Part shown: positions 1 to 10,209 of the stretch, piece after piece
Layout of the letters: the number at the start of each line of letters is the position of its first letter
How positions within the stretch are numbered: the stretch's first letter is position 1
Notes under the pieces: generated by a model
What the model was told of the DNA's origin: nothing
Database searches by the model: none
What the model saw: the letters and a program-made list of their open reading frames with translations, nothing else
Made by a program: the position numbers and the translations under genes
Assembly (NCBI GenBank): GCA_030374765.1
Contig: JARGXX010000115.1
Coordinates: 62,001 to 126,000, forward strand
DNA length: 64,000 nucleotides
Direction of reading: 5' to 3'
DNA from: Agarophyton chilense
Lineage: Eukaryota > Rhodophyta > Florideophyceae > Gracilariales > Gracilariaceae

Positions 1-742
1 CAAAGAAAATTCAAACTCGTGCCATTGGTGAATTGAACATTTCTTTCTGGGATGCTATGAGCTGTAGATACCAGCCACCGCAGTCATGAAAATACCTGAG
101 ACGGTGCAATCTGAGGTACCGTGGTGCGAGCAGCTGTAGGTAAATCACTGTTCTCCTTCGTAGGATTTGTCAGTTGTTTGGACCTTCGAGTCCACTCTCC
201 AGCACCCTTTATATCCTTCATTTTTACTACACTATTAATTGAACATTCTAGCCGTACCAGATACAAAAGTGCTTTAATACGAGACTCTAAACGTCAACGT
301 TCTGGAACAGTGTGACTGAAACTTACCATTCAAGCATTATGATGTAGCTTTCCCAAGCGAGCGAATAATTTATTCAAGTCAACTTTTAGGCTTTATAGAA
401 ATGAAAAACTGCATTGAAATCAAATATATTTGAGATAAACCGATGACATAGAATGGGTTCTAAAAGCTTGTGCTGATGTGACTTTCATTCTGAACATCTA
501 CCATATATATATTCTTTCAAATCATAATAGGAGACACTGCAATCTCTAAAATAATTCATTTCTATGAGCATTGCCTGTTACAATTTCTCTCCAGCAGTTT
601 TTTTCCAAGCCGGACTCAAGTGCTTTAAAAGAAGACATATTTCTTGTTCTGTGTTCACGAAATGCGGTATTATATATCAAATGCACTTTAGCTCCGTTGC
701 GTGCTAGAAAGACCATGCGCTAGAACATAGCTCAGAACCATA
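1..742. other. Upstream intergenic region
   Basis: No convincing gene is seen. Short open frames at 84-315 overlap on both strands and look like chance. A TATATAT at 671-677 lies 66 nt before the kinase start and may be its TATA element. Confidence 0.5.
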
Positions 743-1597
743 ATGAATCTCACTGGGAATGTCTTAAACAACAGATGGACTGTTGGAACTCTTATAGGTT
801 CTGGAGGGGCTGGAGCTGTCTACTTGGTAACTGATAGCACGAATAACGAAGAAGAGGCCGTTGTAAAATTTGGTGTGGCTTGTAATTTAGAAGTAGATTC
901 GGACGATGAATATGATGCGCAGGAAGATGCCAAGGATGACTTGGACAACGAACGAAAAATTTTATTAGACTTGAAAAGTAGAGCTCCAACTCTTTCCGTG
1001 CCAGAAGTGATTGAAAGTGGAATACATGAAGGTATTCCGTTTTTGATTATGACAAAATTTGGAGAATCTTTAGATGATCTTCACGAAAAGTCAGACTCTC
1101 CCTTTTTCAACAAAGAAATTCTGGTTGTCATCAAACAGATATTTAATATCATGAGAGCCCTTCACGGTCTGAACGTTAGCCACGGAGACATCAAAGAATC
1201 TAATATTGTCAGAGGTCTCGGGGAGCAAAAGGATAATTTTTTTCTCATTGACTTTGGACAGTCTTCAAAGCGTGCATTTGATCCATCCAATGACGTGGGG
1301 GACTGGTTTCAATTGATGGTTCGGCTCTATCGAAATAGCGAGGAAGGCCTTGTGCCAACTGATCAGATTGGTGAGTATAATTGGAATGGATTAAGCAAAA
1401 AACAGTATCGAACAGTGTTGAATAACTTTCAGAAGGCTGTAGATGCTCGAAATGCAATAGGGGCACCGATACCCTCCGAAATTCAGGCCTTATTTCACGA
1501 GTCCCTCGGGCAATCACCTCCAGATTACGAAAGAATGAGCCTGCGGCTGCAACAAGCAATAGCCCGGACAGACCCCAGTGAGAAAGTTTTTGTGTAA
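743..1597 (+). CDS. CK1/VRK-like protein kinase, small
   Basis: A 284-residue protein built almost entirely of a protein-kinase fold. The glycine-rich loop is at residues 19-26 (GSGGAGAV), the ATP-binding lysine is probably K42 in VVKF, the catalytic loop is HGDIKESN at 147-154 and the Mg-binding motif is DFG at 170-172. The usual HRD arginine is glycine, and no APE motif follows the DFG. Both features are typical of the casein kinase 1/VRK branch, which uses HGDIK. An acidic insert at about 50-68 (rich in D and E) lies before the likely alpha-C glutamate near E70. It would phosphorylate Ser/Thr; the substrate is unknown. The C-terminal lobe is short. The gene is a single exon starting at the first ATG after a TATA-like sequence and ending in TAA. 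It could be a host gene or an old viral-type kinase; the fold call is firm, the subfamily less so. Confidence 0.8.
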   Translation: MNLTGNVLNNRWTVGTLIGSGGAGAVYLVTDSTNNEEEAVVKFGVACNLEVDSDDEYDAQEDAKDDLDNERKILLDLKSRAPTLSVPEVIESGIHEGIPFLIMTKFGESLDDLHEKSDSPFFNKEILVVIKQIFNIMRALHGLNVSHGDIKESNIVRGLGEQKDNFFLIDFGQSSKRAFDPSNDVGDWFQLMVRLYRNSEEGLVPTDQIGEYNWNGLSKKQYRTVLNNFQKAVDARNAIGAPIPSEIQALFHESLGQSPPDYERMSLRLQQAIARTDPSEKVFV

Positions 1598-2953
1598 GAG
1601 AGTTTAAGACCGTTCGGGTGGTCGCTTTCCGCCCGATACGGAGGGCAAGGCGAGTCGGGATTTTTAATGTAGTCTAGTTTCTAGTCTAACTTAGTAGTCG
1701 TCAAAGCCGTTTGTAAAGCTGTTACGTAGCTTACAATCTGAAAAATCCTTGTATTAAAACAATTCTTTTTTAGCGTAAATCTTAGTGAAAGGTCTCTCGT
1801 CACTCTCGCTCCGATAAATCCAAGATCGTTGCGCGTTGCTTTCCATTCAGCTGTATACTTGGTGCTGTAACAGAGATGATATTTAGCTTTGAATGAACTA
1901 GTCGACCTCTCACTCGTTGCAAAACTTCCCAAACTTTTCACGTCATCCCCTGGATTCAATAGAACGTAGACGTATCTGACTCTGCGTCACGATTCGCTTG
2001 GTCCTACAAAACAACTTTTTGCATCGGTAGAGCATTATGAACTCACTGCGTTTGCCAAAGTGTTGAACATCTTAACGAACCAAATCCGAAGAAGTGTTGT
2101 TTGCACGGGCTGCACAGAAGCGAAGTGTAACGTAATTAGTGTAACGTAGCTCGTCTAGCTGTTCGACTACTCGTTAAAGACCATAAGAGTGCGCAACGTA
2201 GATATTTTTACTTATGCCAGCAATTCTAGACGACGTATGGAGCGCAACTGTGCCACCCACGAAGTTTTAGGTAGCAATCTAGGTTTTCAAATAATATGTT
2301 GACCAAACGCAGTCTTGTGGAACCCAACCCACGCTGTTGAATTCAACGCTCCCCGAACTGCGGGAGCTACACAATAAAAGCCCCGCTCTTCTGAGAAGCC
2401 CTGGAAAAGAGAGATGCAGCTTGGGAAGCAGCCTGCCAAGGAATTTTCGTGCCTGTTCTTTGCGCCTTTCTCAACAGCACGCGTAGGCTCTCGTGCGCCG
2501 TAGCGTTTGCGAGCAACAGAGACAACTGTTAGAACACAAAACCAGATGACATTTTAAACCGAACCACCGTCTGGAGTACAGTAGTTCGGTGTGGCATAAC
2601 AGCTCCTGCGGTTTCTATAAACGTCTAGCCTACAGACTACTACCAAAGTAAAAGGATAACCAGCTTACCTCCCGACTCGGGCGGGCAGGCGTCGACCACC
2701 CGGATTCTGTTCCTCTCTTTCGAAATCTTCCTCCCCTCCGATCCGCTCATCTGTGCATTTGCGCGCATACACGTATGCTTTATGGCGCAAAGCCTCTCTT
2801 TTATCGTAGTGCAACATAAATCATGTTCATAAATATGGAAAGTCATCTAGATATTTAAAGGATGGTACGCAAAAGTTGATCTCGTAGGGACTAACATTTT
2901 TCAGACAGACATTTGCATTTCCTTTCTGCCCTGTTTTCCCATCAGGCACAAAT
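1598..2953. other. Intergenic region
   Basis: No supported gene. A minus-strand frame at 1681-1959 has no ATG and no recognisable motif. The region separates the kinase from the 3' end of the convergent secreted-protein gene. Confidence 0.45.
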
Positions 2954-3622
2954 TTAAGCTTGAAGAGTGAATCTGGTGTGGTGCTGAGCGCTGACAATCT
3001 CAACAGTTCCAACTTCTGTCGCAGCGCAGCCAGATTGGGTCGCAGGGCTGACGGTTGAGGACAATAGGGCGCCAGGGACAGCTGCGCCATCAGACTTCCT
3101 TCTCAAAGAGGCCTTGAGAGTCACATTTCCTTCGTCTTCACTTCCATGCCATCCGGCGAGAGCAGCGACAGCAGTGGATCCAGACCACTTACCATCGGCA
3201 AGAGCACCGGCAATGTCCACGACGACAGTTTCCTTACCTCCATAGCTTGTGTCATCTCCACCGAAGTCAAGATAGGCAGTATCCGGGCTACAAGAAAATC
3301 CAACATTTCCAGTCAGGAACCGGGTGCTCGTATCCAGATCGGACTGGCTCTCACTCCATGAGTACTCCAAGACGAGTTCAACCAGCGGCAGATGAACGTT
3401 GGGGATCATGAACGAATCTTCGGGCAGCTCACAGGCAAATCCATTCTGGGGGACTGAGCATGAGGAGACGGCGCAGACGGCGCGAGTGACGGGGTTGTTG
3501 CATTCACGCACGGATGTGGCACGGTTGGGGTTGCATCGATTGGGGCATATGTCAACAGTGTTTTGCGCCATGGCCCAAGCGGCCAAAGACAAGAGAACGG
3601 TGGAAGCGAAGAAAGATTTCAT
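2954..3622 (-). CDS. Secreted cysteine-containing protein, paralogue 1
   Basis: A 222-residue protein with a classical N-terminal signal peptide (MKSFFAS...WAMA, about 19 residues) and cleavage after an Ala-x-Ala type site. The mature protein opens with a cysteine-rich segment (CPNRCN, ECNNP, six or more cysteines by about residue 65) followed by LPED and an IPN/LPL segment. The C-terminal two thirds look beta-rich and include LRRKSDG and a closing HTRFTL motif. The whole length matches the protein at 5792-6454, so the two are paralogues. I do not recognise the family; an extracellular or cell-wall role is inferred from the signal peptide. A TATATAA on the same strand lies at 3718-3724, about 96 nt upstream. 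The stop is TAA. Confidence 0.8.
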   Translation of the reverse strand: MKSFFASTVLLSLAAWAMAQNTVDICPNRCNPNRATSVRECNNPVTRAVCAVSSCSVPQNGFACELPEDSFMIPNVHLPLVELVLEYSWSESQSDLDTSTRFLTGNVGFSCSPDTAYLDFGGDDTSYGGKETVVVDIAGALADGKWSGSTAVAALAGWHGSEDEGNVTLKASLRRKSDGAAVPGALLSSTVSPATQSGCAATEVGTVEIVSAQHHTRFTLQA

Positions 3623-3717
3623 TGTGAGTGCTCGAAGAACTGGGTGTTTTGGGGAACGATTTGGCGACTTGGGTGATGGGATAACATGAGAAGCTGTATT
3701 TCACTGTGACGGGGCTC

Positions 3718-3724
3718 TTATATA
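3718..3724 (-). promoter_or_regulatory. TATA box of secreted paralogue 1
   Basis: TATATAA read on the minus strand, 96 nt upstream of the ATG at 3622. The position mirrors that of the paralogous gene. Confidence 0.6.
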
Positions 3725-5657
3725 CCGTTTCTGTTCGGGTAATGGGTCCCACATGAAGGATACTGTTTCTCAGATCCATGATACTAAAAACAGAGTTGGA
3801 GGAAGCGAAGCATTCCGGAGCACGACAACAAATGTGGTTGCGTTGGAGAGCCAAGGGGGCAGCAATGTGAAGCGGGTATGTAGGAACGCATTTAAATGGT
3901 CTTTCATAACAGTGACGATGCTTGGTTGGGTTTTGTTGGGTCAATTTGAACTCTACCTGATCTCTGGTCAACCCGGCACCCTTTCTACCCGTACTGGCGA
4001 ACGATCGTTCCGGACATTCATATTTATTTCTTCATTGGCCTATCTTTGGGATAACTGAAAAGTTAAAACAAAACTTTTGTGGGACGTGTGCTCTTTGATG
4101 TCTCAAGCCCGTATCTTTTTGACATTGTAACGTTGTATTCCCACTGTACTTCGCAGCTCGGACTTTTAATAGAACACTGAGTTATAAAAGCAGAGCAAAC
4201 CACCTGTTTTGCACTCAAGACAAATATCGACCACTGTCCACATCACCTTGTGCGTTGCAATGTACATAGATTGTCTTTCATGTAACCAGAGCAAGCTGTT
4301 GGAGATATGAAGTGTGCGCCACACACTTTGGGCATTGTCGGTAGTACAACGAAGGATCCCCACTATGGAACAACACTAATGCTCGTCGTATCTATTGAAA
4401 AGCACTCGAAACATTTTTCACGCACAAGCCAGTATCAGCAACATCCAACGCAGTCCTCGCCAGATATCCTGGTGGGCAACGTTTTCACCAGTACGGATGT
4501 CTTTGTGTATGCCGGGCAATCAGCAGCTCGTTTACGTCCCAGCAGTACTTTCCGAGCACCTCCTCTTGTGTACTGGTTACTATTTTTACGGTTTCACCAA
4601 GCAGATCTTTGTGCTCTGCTGGCACCGGCAGGACTACAGAGAGCTTCTGCTCGGCGCTTTATGATGTAGCACCAGATCTTCCAGCATCAAGAACAGGCGA
4701 TGGCCTTTAGCGGGGAAGAGTCGGGGCAGAAAAGACCCGACGAGTGACTTGAGTTCGAGGCGCGGATACACTCTTTACAAATGCGGCATCGGTAGATGTC
4801 CAGCGGTGTCGACTATTATCAGTAGCGCGGCGGGGTTGCCCTTTCACCTACAAATAATTTATTTAATGCGCTACCTATTACACTGTTTTCCCCGACTGTT
4901 GATACAAGAACCGGCTCAGTTGTTTCTTGTTGTCGTGAGGGTAGTGCCAGTAAGTGTATGATGATAGGAAGGCTTCATCTCAAGGAGAAGTACCCGGAGC
5001 CCAAACCCTACGTGTGTAGCGGCCTCTGTGACAATAAGCGCGTCTTACTATTGGTGTAAAACTTTACGGCCGCCCTGATGATGAAAGGGAGGATAGGACT
5101 GCAAGGCTTCTCCTAGAATGCTTTACCCTGTCTTAATGGGAAAGGACAGGCAGACCTTTTAAGCAGTTCGTCGTTTTGTCGTGTGGCGATGCCTACCAGG
5201 AAAACACACCCGCTCAAGATCTTTTCATTGCACTTCGTCTACCTGGCGTTGGACACCGCCTGAGACAAGCCCTTTACACCCCGGCCGGTGTCTTCAGCAT
5301 GGTATGAGGGTTAACAATTTTTGTTTAATTCATGCCCTCAACCTTTTTTGGAGAGTTTTAATCTCTCAGTCATGCTGGTGAATCATCACGGAACATGTAT
5401 GATTTGAGCTTACTGGTTATAAAATTATCACGACGCATTGTCTGCCATGGGCGTCATTCCATTCCAAAGACCGTCGACTGACATATCGACATGAAGCAGA
5501 AATACCCCAGACTCTTTCTGTGGATGAGTGAGACGCTGTATATACTTGCTGTCTTCATTGTATGTCGCACAGTGGGAATGACTGACGTCCAACTTTCATA
5601 GATTCTCATCCTTCTCGAACAACATTCTCGCTGCGAGGCCGCATCATCGATAGCATG

Positions 5658-5685
5658 CCAATGAGTTGGTGCGGAACCTATATAA
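5658..5685 (+). promoter_or_regulatory. CCAAT and TATA elements of secreted paralogue 2
   Basis: CCAAT at 5658-5662 and TATATAA at 5679-5685, 107 nt before the ATG at 5792. Spacing and sequence fit a standard RNA polymerase II core promoter. Confidence 0.6.
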
Positions 5686-5791
5686 GGAAAGAAAAGCAGA
5701 ACAGTTTACGTCTCTTGACCTCTCTTTATAACTCTCGTTTGAAAATCGTTGTGCTCTCTTCAGCCTACTTTTCACATCTCTGCCCATCATA

Positions 5792-6454
5792 ATGAAATTC
5801 TTCTACACTGTTTGCTTGATGGCCGTTTTCGTGCCGGCCTTCGCACAGCACGTGAGCAACCACATTTGCCCAAATCGCTGTAACGCCGATCGCACTCTGT
5901 CTCTCGGAGAATGCAACCAGCCCGCTGCCCGCACCCTCTGCGAAGTGAAGGAATGCGACAACGGTTTCTCGTGCTCCCTTCCCGAGAACACTTTCTTGAT
6001 CCCCAACATTCAGCTTCCTCTCCTCGAAATGGTCGTCGAATACACCTGGTCTCCACAACAGCGTGATCTAGATACCAGCACGAGGTTCTTGGAAGCCAAC
6101 GTTGGAGCGTTTTGCAACAACCCTGCCTCTTACGTCGAGTTCGGTGGCGATAATACTAGCAACGGCGGATCTGAAGTCGTCGTGATCGATGTAGAGCAGG
6201 CACGCCAAGATGGGTTGTGGGATGCTACCACCTCCATCACATCCAATGCTCAATGGTTTAGGTCCGAAAACCAAGGCTCGGCTCAAATGAAGGTCTCTCT
6301 CCGAAGAAAGTCAGATGGGGGCGTTGCAGGAGGCGCCACCTTGTCCACTCGCATTCACCCAGGTGTTGGCAGCGGTTGTTCTGATGATAACGTGGCTGAA
6401 GTGAAGGTAATCCGCGGTAGCCTTCATACCAGAGTTACTCTTGAACGTGCCTAG
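5792..6454 (+). CDS. Secreted cysteine-containing protein, paralogue 2
   Basis: A 220-residue protein with a signal peptide (MKFFYTVCLMAVFVPAFA, 18 residues). The mature start carries CPNRCN, ECNQP and C-x-V-x-x-C motifs, then LPEN and IPN-x-QLPLLE, a DLDTSTRFL segment also present in paralogue 1, LRRKSDGG and a terminal HTRVTLE. It aligns end to end with the protein at 2954-3622, so this is a divergently arranged duplicate pair. Function is unknown; secretion is well supported. The start is the first ATG downstream of a CCAAT/TATA promoter, the stop is TAG, and AATAAA follows within 55 nt. Regular codon use and conserved length suggest both copies are functional. Confidence 0.82.
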   Translation: MKFFYTVCLMAVFVPAFAQHVSNHICPNRCNADRTLSLGECNQPAARTLCEVKECDNGFSCSLPENTFLIPNIQLPLLEMVVEYTWSPQQRDLDTSTRFLEANVGAFCNNPASYVEFGGDNTSNGGSEVVVIDVEQARQDGLWDATTSITSNAQWFRSENQGSAQMKVSLRRKSDGGVAGGATLSTRIHPGVGSGCSDDNVAEVKVIRGSLHTRVTLERA

Positions 6455-6502
6455 AAGCTCTCTGAGAATTGTTCATTTCATGTAATGTGACGAATACAGT
6501 TA

Positions 6503-6508
6503 AATAAA
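6503..6508 (+). terminator. Polyadenylation signal
   Basis: AATAAA 49 nt after the stop codon of the secreted protein gene. Confidence 0.6.
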
Positions 6509-6583
6509 GTTGATTATAGGTGGTAACACGATGTAGTGCTACCCCCGTACAAGCCATGAAATGGAGCACTATAGTGGAGTAGG

Positions 6584-6890
6584 CATCATTCAATACACCT
6601 ATCTAGACAGAATTTGTCTTTCGTAAATGTCCGCCAAAGCATTCCATGCTTCCGTTCCATTCTTAGCGGATTTAACGTAGACATTTTGGTTATTTTCTAC
6701 AGACAGATTAATATGAATTAATGCATTTTGGTTAGCTACTGTATCGGTTTCTTCTTCGGTACAGCTTTCCAATAATTATTTTTCTTCAAATAGTTCATCA
6801 TCCTAAACTTCCACGAAAAGTAGTTGTCTCCATTTCGGTTATCAATCTTGAATATACTGTTTTCTGGTACGTCTATCTTAGGTTTCTATG
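6584..6890 (-). pseudogene. Ty1/copia gag fragment (UBN2/DUF4219-like)
   Basis: Read on the minus strand in two frames, this gives a recognisable copia Gag N-terminal region. One frame reads NGDNYFSWKFRMMNYLKKN, the next AWNALADIYERQILSR, with a frameshift between them and a stop soon after. The motif pair (N-Y-x-x-W-K near the start, A-W-x-x-L-x-x-x-Y later) is typical of canonical copia Gag. It lies directly beyond the RT remnant of element C and appears to be a separate broken element. Confidence 0.65.
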
Positions 6891-6974
6891 TCAATGAACG
6901 ATCTTGCACACTTTCGGGTTTACGATGACAACTGTACACTTTTGACAATAATGTGATGACCTGGTGCGACAAAA

Positions 6975-8353
6975 AAACACACACACGTATACCATTTCTA
7001 GATCTGCTGTCTCGATCATCCATTACTCTATACGTTTTGCCCATTGTCTTCCAGCTTCTACGATTCCGTATGGCAATTTCATGAGTTTCCATAGGACGAT
7101 CTTCTTCTTTCAGAACTCCAAAGCAGGTCTGACGTAGATACTTCGCTGTATCGGGCCACTTTGGGGAAATGCACCCTTGATATCAGCAACGCCGAATACG
7201 AAACCAAGAGAAATGGCGACACTAATCGAGATAAGAACGATGGTCATATCGGCATTAGAGCAGTCCTTTTTTGACGTCATCGTTGAGATCGTCCCTGTTT
7301 CCGTGTGTTAAAAGGTGGCCTTTCAACTTCCTGTGATTTTATTCGTCTACTTCAACCTTGTACACTGTGTGAGATGATATAACGTTTGCAAAACGAGGTA
7401 TTTCATTCTCTAAGACCTCTTTGTATGACTCCGACCAATTATCCGCATGTTCCTTCTCGACTGACTTCTGTAATATCCAGGCTGGAGCAAATTCTACTTC
7501 TCTGGCATTCACCTGTCTTGACCCAATCACCCGTTGCATTTCCTTCAGAATATGTTGTTCGTTTGAGTGCAATGTCTGTGTGTCGTTGAGTTCAGTGTGT
7601 ATCAGTAGATTGTCGGTGTAGTCCCCCATATCTTTGAAAACTTGTTCCCTATTGACGCGATTGTTAGCCTGAGTGTGGTGGCTACCTCTGTAGCTTCTTC
7701 GTGAACATCGGTATTGCTCGGGCTGAGTGTCAGGTCTATATAATCTTTCATGACCCCTTCGCTCAGTTCTCGTGCGAGTTGAGATCTCGGACGTAGCCTG
7801 ATATCTTCGTAGGCGATTTTCGATGCGGGCTCTTTATCCGTACTTCGGACTTTTACTGTATGAGGAAGAGCTTTAACGACTTTGGCGCCGCGCCACTCGT
7901 CGGCTTCATTTTGTTTGAAACTCCTATAAATGTAAAGCACCTCCTCACCCGGCTTTATAGCTGATTCGGGTATTGTTGAATAGTCGTGTGACTTTAGCAG
8001 CTGTTGAAGTGCGCGTGTTGCTGTCTGTTCTGTGTATGCTTTCAGAAGCTCTTCGGTGACGAGCCTTCTGGGTGCGGCTTGGATAGAAAGAGCCTACCCT
8101 TTCGCAAGTTCAAAGGTGCTAATGATCTTTGATCTTGTGAAACAATTAGATAGAAAAAGTGCTCTGGATAGTATCGTCTTATCGCTCCCTCGAGCGGTAT
8201 CCACTCGCAGTTTCTCGAGTGTGTGTTTGACTACCCCCTGTTTCCTTTCTACGATGCCGGTCTTTTTATGTCTTTTCTCGGGTCGTGCTTTGAATCTGAT
8301 GTCTCTTCCTGATAAAAATCGACGGGTAATCTTTCAGTAAATTTCTTAATGGG
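6975..8353 (-). pseudogene. Element C integrase C-terminal part and RT fragment
   Basis: Conceptual reading on the minus strand gives, in order: the end of the integrase core (motifs near GIVERKQGVV and FELAKGYS match the integrase of elements A and B), an SH3-like C-terminal region ending in YEDIRLRP (7602-7940), a linker, and RT. The RT start around 7339-7560 (ISSHTVYKV) parallels element A. It continues to about 6990 with VFGVADIKGAFPQSG and LPYGIVEAGRQWAKRIE, the copia RT fingers/palm region. In-frame stops and shifts break it, and it ends before the YVDD box. Confidence 0.65.
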
Positions 8354-8358
8354 ATGAC

Positions 8359-8681
8359 TATGGAAAGCAAATGCATCTTAGTCAATCTATGCATACCCTA
8401 GGCGCATTTGCGTATAATGCAAGCCTTCTAGGAGAGGTTTTGCATGACATGGTGCTGCAATAATCATGTGCAGCAAGAGAGTAGATTACGTGGCCGTTAG
8501 CATTCGATTGCGTGGCCTTTTAGTGATAGATTACATGGCCGCTAGCCTGCCTTGTCGGGTATATAAGCCCAAGAGCCTGGACTTGGACCCTTGGTTTATC
8601 CAAGGCAGGCAAGCATTCGAATAGTAATCTGAATCAGGAAATTGTTCTTTATCAGAAGCATCTACAACTACCCTTTACTTT
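8359..8681 (+). repeat. 5' LTR of element A
   Basis: 323 bp, matched by 25054-25376. It contains TATATAA at 8560-8566, 119 nt before the gag ATG. It begins TATGG and ends ACTTT rather than TG...CA; the ends are fixed by the perfect ATGAC duplication and by the primer-binding site immediately following. Confidence 0.88.
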
Positions 8682-8694
8682 GTTATGGGCCCAG
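8682..8694 (+). other. Primer-binding site of element A (initiator tRNA-Met anticodon arm)
   Basis: GTTATGGGCCCAG directly follows the LTR. It is complementary to CTGGGCCCATAAC, the anticodon stem-loop of plant/animal-type initiator tRNA-Met, as in Drosophila copia, which primes from a tRNA half-molecule. The Gag ATG (8685-8687) lies inside it. The same 13 nt occur at 48700-48712 in element B. Confidence 0.8.
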
Positions 8695-9554
8695 AAAGCT
8701 CAAACAACCTGCCGTCTCGACCTCGTTTCTCTTGGGACATTCGAACCGTGCCATGGACGGATGGACGTGGAAACCAAGAGCAGTATGCTGAGGCTGTATC
8801 GTTATGGCAGTCGTTCCAGGATACGCTTACAGATTCAAACAGCAACAAGGTTCCCAAGACAGCACAGGGAATAATGCTTCAATCGCAGCTGTATGGTCGG
8901 GCTAGGGATCTGTGTAAGGCTATTCCCGACAGTGTGATTCGATCGGCGGAAGGTGCAGAAGCCACCGTGAAGGCCTTGTACAAGCGAGATCCGCTCGCCG
9001 TCGTTTAAGATGTATTTCAGGACTTTCTTTCGCTTCTCAACACAAAGAGAGACCACAACGAAAGCTTTAAAAATTTTGAATCGAGATTTCAGGCGCAAGT
9101 ATCGAGACTTAACGCTCATGGAACGGAAGCAAAGCTTTCTGATGCGCTTGTGGCTTTTGCTCTTCTGGCAAATGCAGATGTCGACAATAATCAGAGAGTG
9201 TCAGTTTTGGCCAATGGCGCTCCGCGAGACGCCAGTCTTACACCGACGTCGACGACAAATGATTACCTCAAAGTGGTTTCTTATGATTCGATTGCCTCTC
9301 TTCTTAGGCAATGCGACAAAGTGAAAAATTCAGGAGGAGATGCAACTTCAAAAACGCTCTCCACCAACGCCGCTCACTATCAGTCGGCGCCGCAAGGTTC
9401 TTCCGCCGCCGGTAGCAACCGTAGGCGCAATTGACCTTCCCGGAGAACCCCAGAGCACATTGCTGAGCTCAAAGGAAAGACGCAGTGTAACACCTGTGGA
9501 AAGTACGGTCATTGGTATCAAGACCACAGGAAGGACGGGACGCTGAAACCGGGT
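8685..9554 (+). pseudogene. gag: Element A Gag (broken)
   Basis: Starts at the ATG inside the primer-binding site and aligns with element B Gag (SRPRxSxDIR and VPWTDG near the N-terminus, then NFESRF, DALVAF and an SVLA-APRD segment). Near the end is a zinc knuckle at 9486-9527 with spacing C-x2-C-x4-H-x4-H, so the fourth ligand is His instead of Cys. Two in-frame stops break it: TAA at 9006-9008 and TGA at 9432-9434. It would form the particle shell and bind element RNA. It continues in frame into protease. Confidence 0.8.
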
Positions 9555-10209
9555 GTGAAGTCTTTAGATGCCCCTGCAACAGGCGATAAGGCACAGAATA
9601 ACGTTTTGACCTTCAATATGGCAGAATTGAGCTCACAGAACTTCGCACAATTTACACCGGACGGCTTTATTGGACCACTCTTAGACGATGGAGCACCTTA
9701 CAGCGGAATTGGGGTTACTGAATTGAACCTCATCAATCCTCTCGTCTGTCCCGATTGGAACAGGAAGCTGGAGCCATTACCAGAAGCAGTTGCTGAAAGA
9801 CCCTACTGGCAGTATGGCAACGGTGAACATCGAAGCCAGGCAAGGAAAATACTTGGATCGGTGGTCTTCAAAGCAAGAACGGACGAAGGTACAGTGGTGA
9901 ACATCAGACATTTGGTTATCGATGGTTCCTCTCAATGGGTTGTAGGACGCAACGTAACCAACTACTGGGACATACTACATGTTAACCAGAACATATTGAA
10001 GTTGCCACCCAAAGCCAGCGGCAATTCGCAAGGAAGCGTCACTCTCGTCGACAGAGACATGCACACCTACATTCCGCACACGCCGTTCACTTATCAAGCA
10101 GAAAAGCTGACCCCTAGGCACGAAACGACCCTGTTATGTGCAACGGCTCACATCGACGGAAACCTGGCTAAGAAACCGTGGAAGGACTTGAAAAAAATTG
10201 TGGACAAAG
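9555..10209 (+). pseudogene. Element A protease and integrase leader, cut by gypsy-1
   Basis: Same frame as Gag. The protease active-site region reads PLLDDGAPYSG, a variant of the retropepsin D-T/S-G motif, followed about 100 residues later by WVVGRN, the second hydrophobic-Gly motif expected of retropepsins. The start of the integrase leader (KKIVDK) ends at 10209. The CAAAG duplication and gypsy-1 LTR then interrupt the gene; it resumes at 21985 with HKHVCGH. Confidence 0.75.

Larger units (their letters stand above)
3623..5791. other. Shared divergent intergenic region of the secreted paralogues
   Basis: About 2.2 kb between two head-to-head paralogues. It holds their promoters: TATATAA at 3718-3724 on the minus strand, and a CCAAT and TATATAA on the plus strand at 5658-5685. 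The ORFs in the middle (4307-4669, 4749-4961) are short and lack motifs. Nothing else recognised. Confidence 0.5.

Noticed and set aside
1681..1959. 92-codon minus-strand frame
   Set aside because: No ATG, preceded closely by a stop, no motif and no paralogue in the window.
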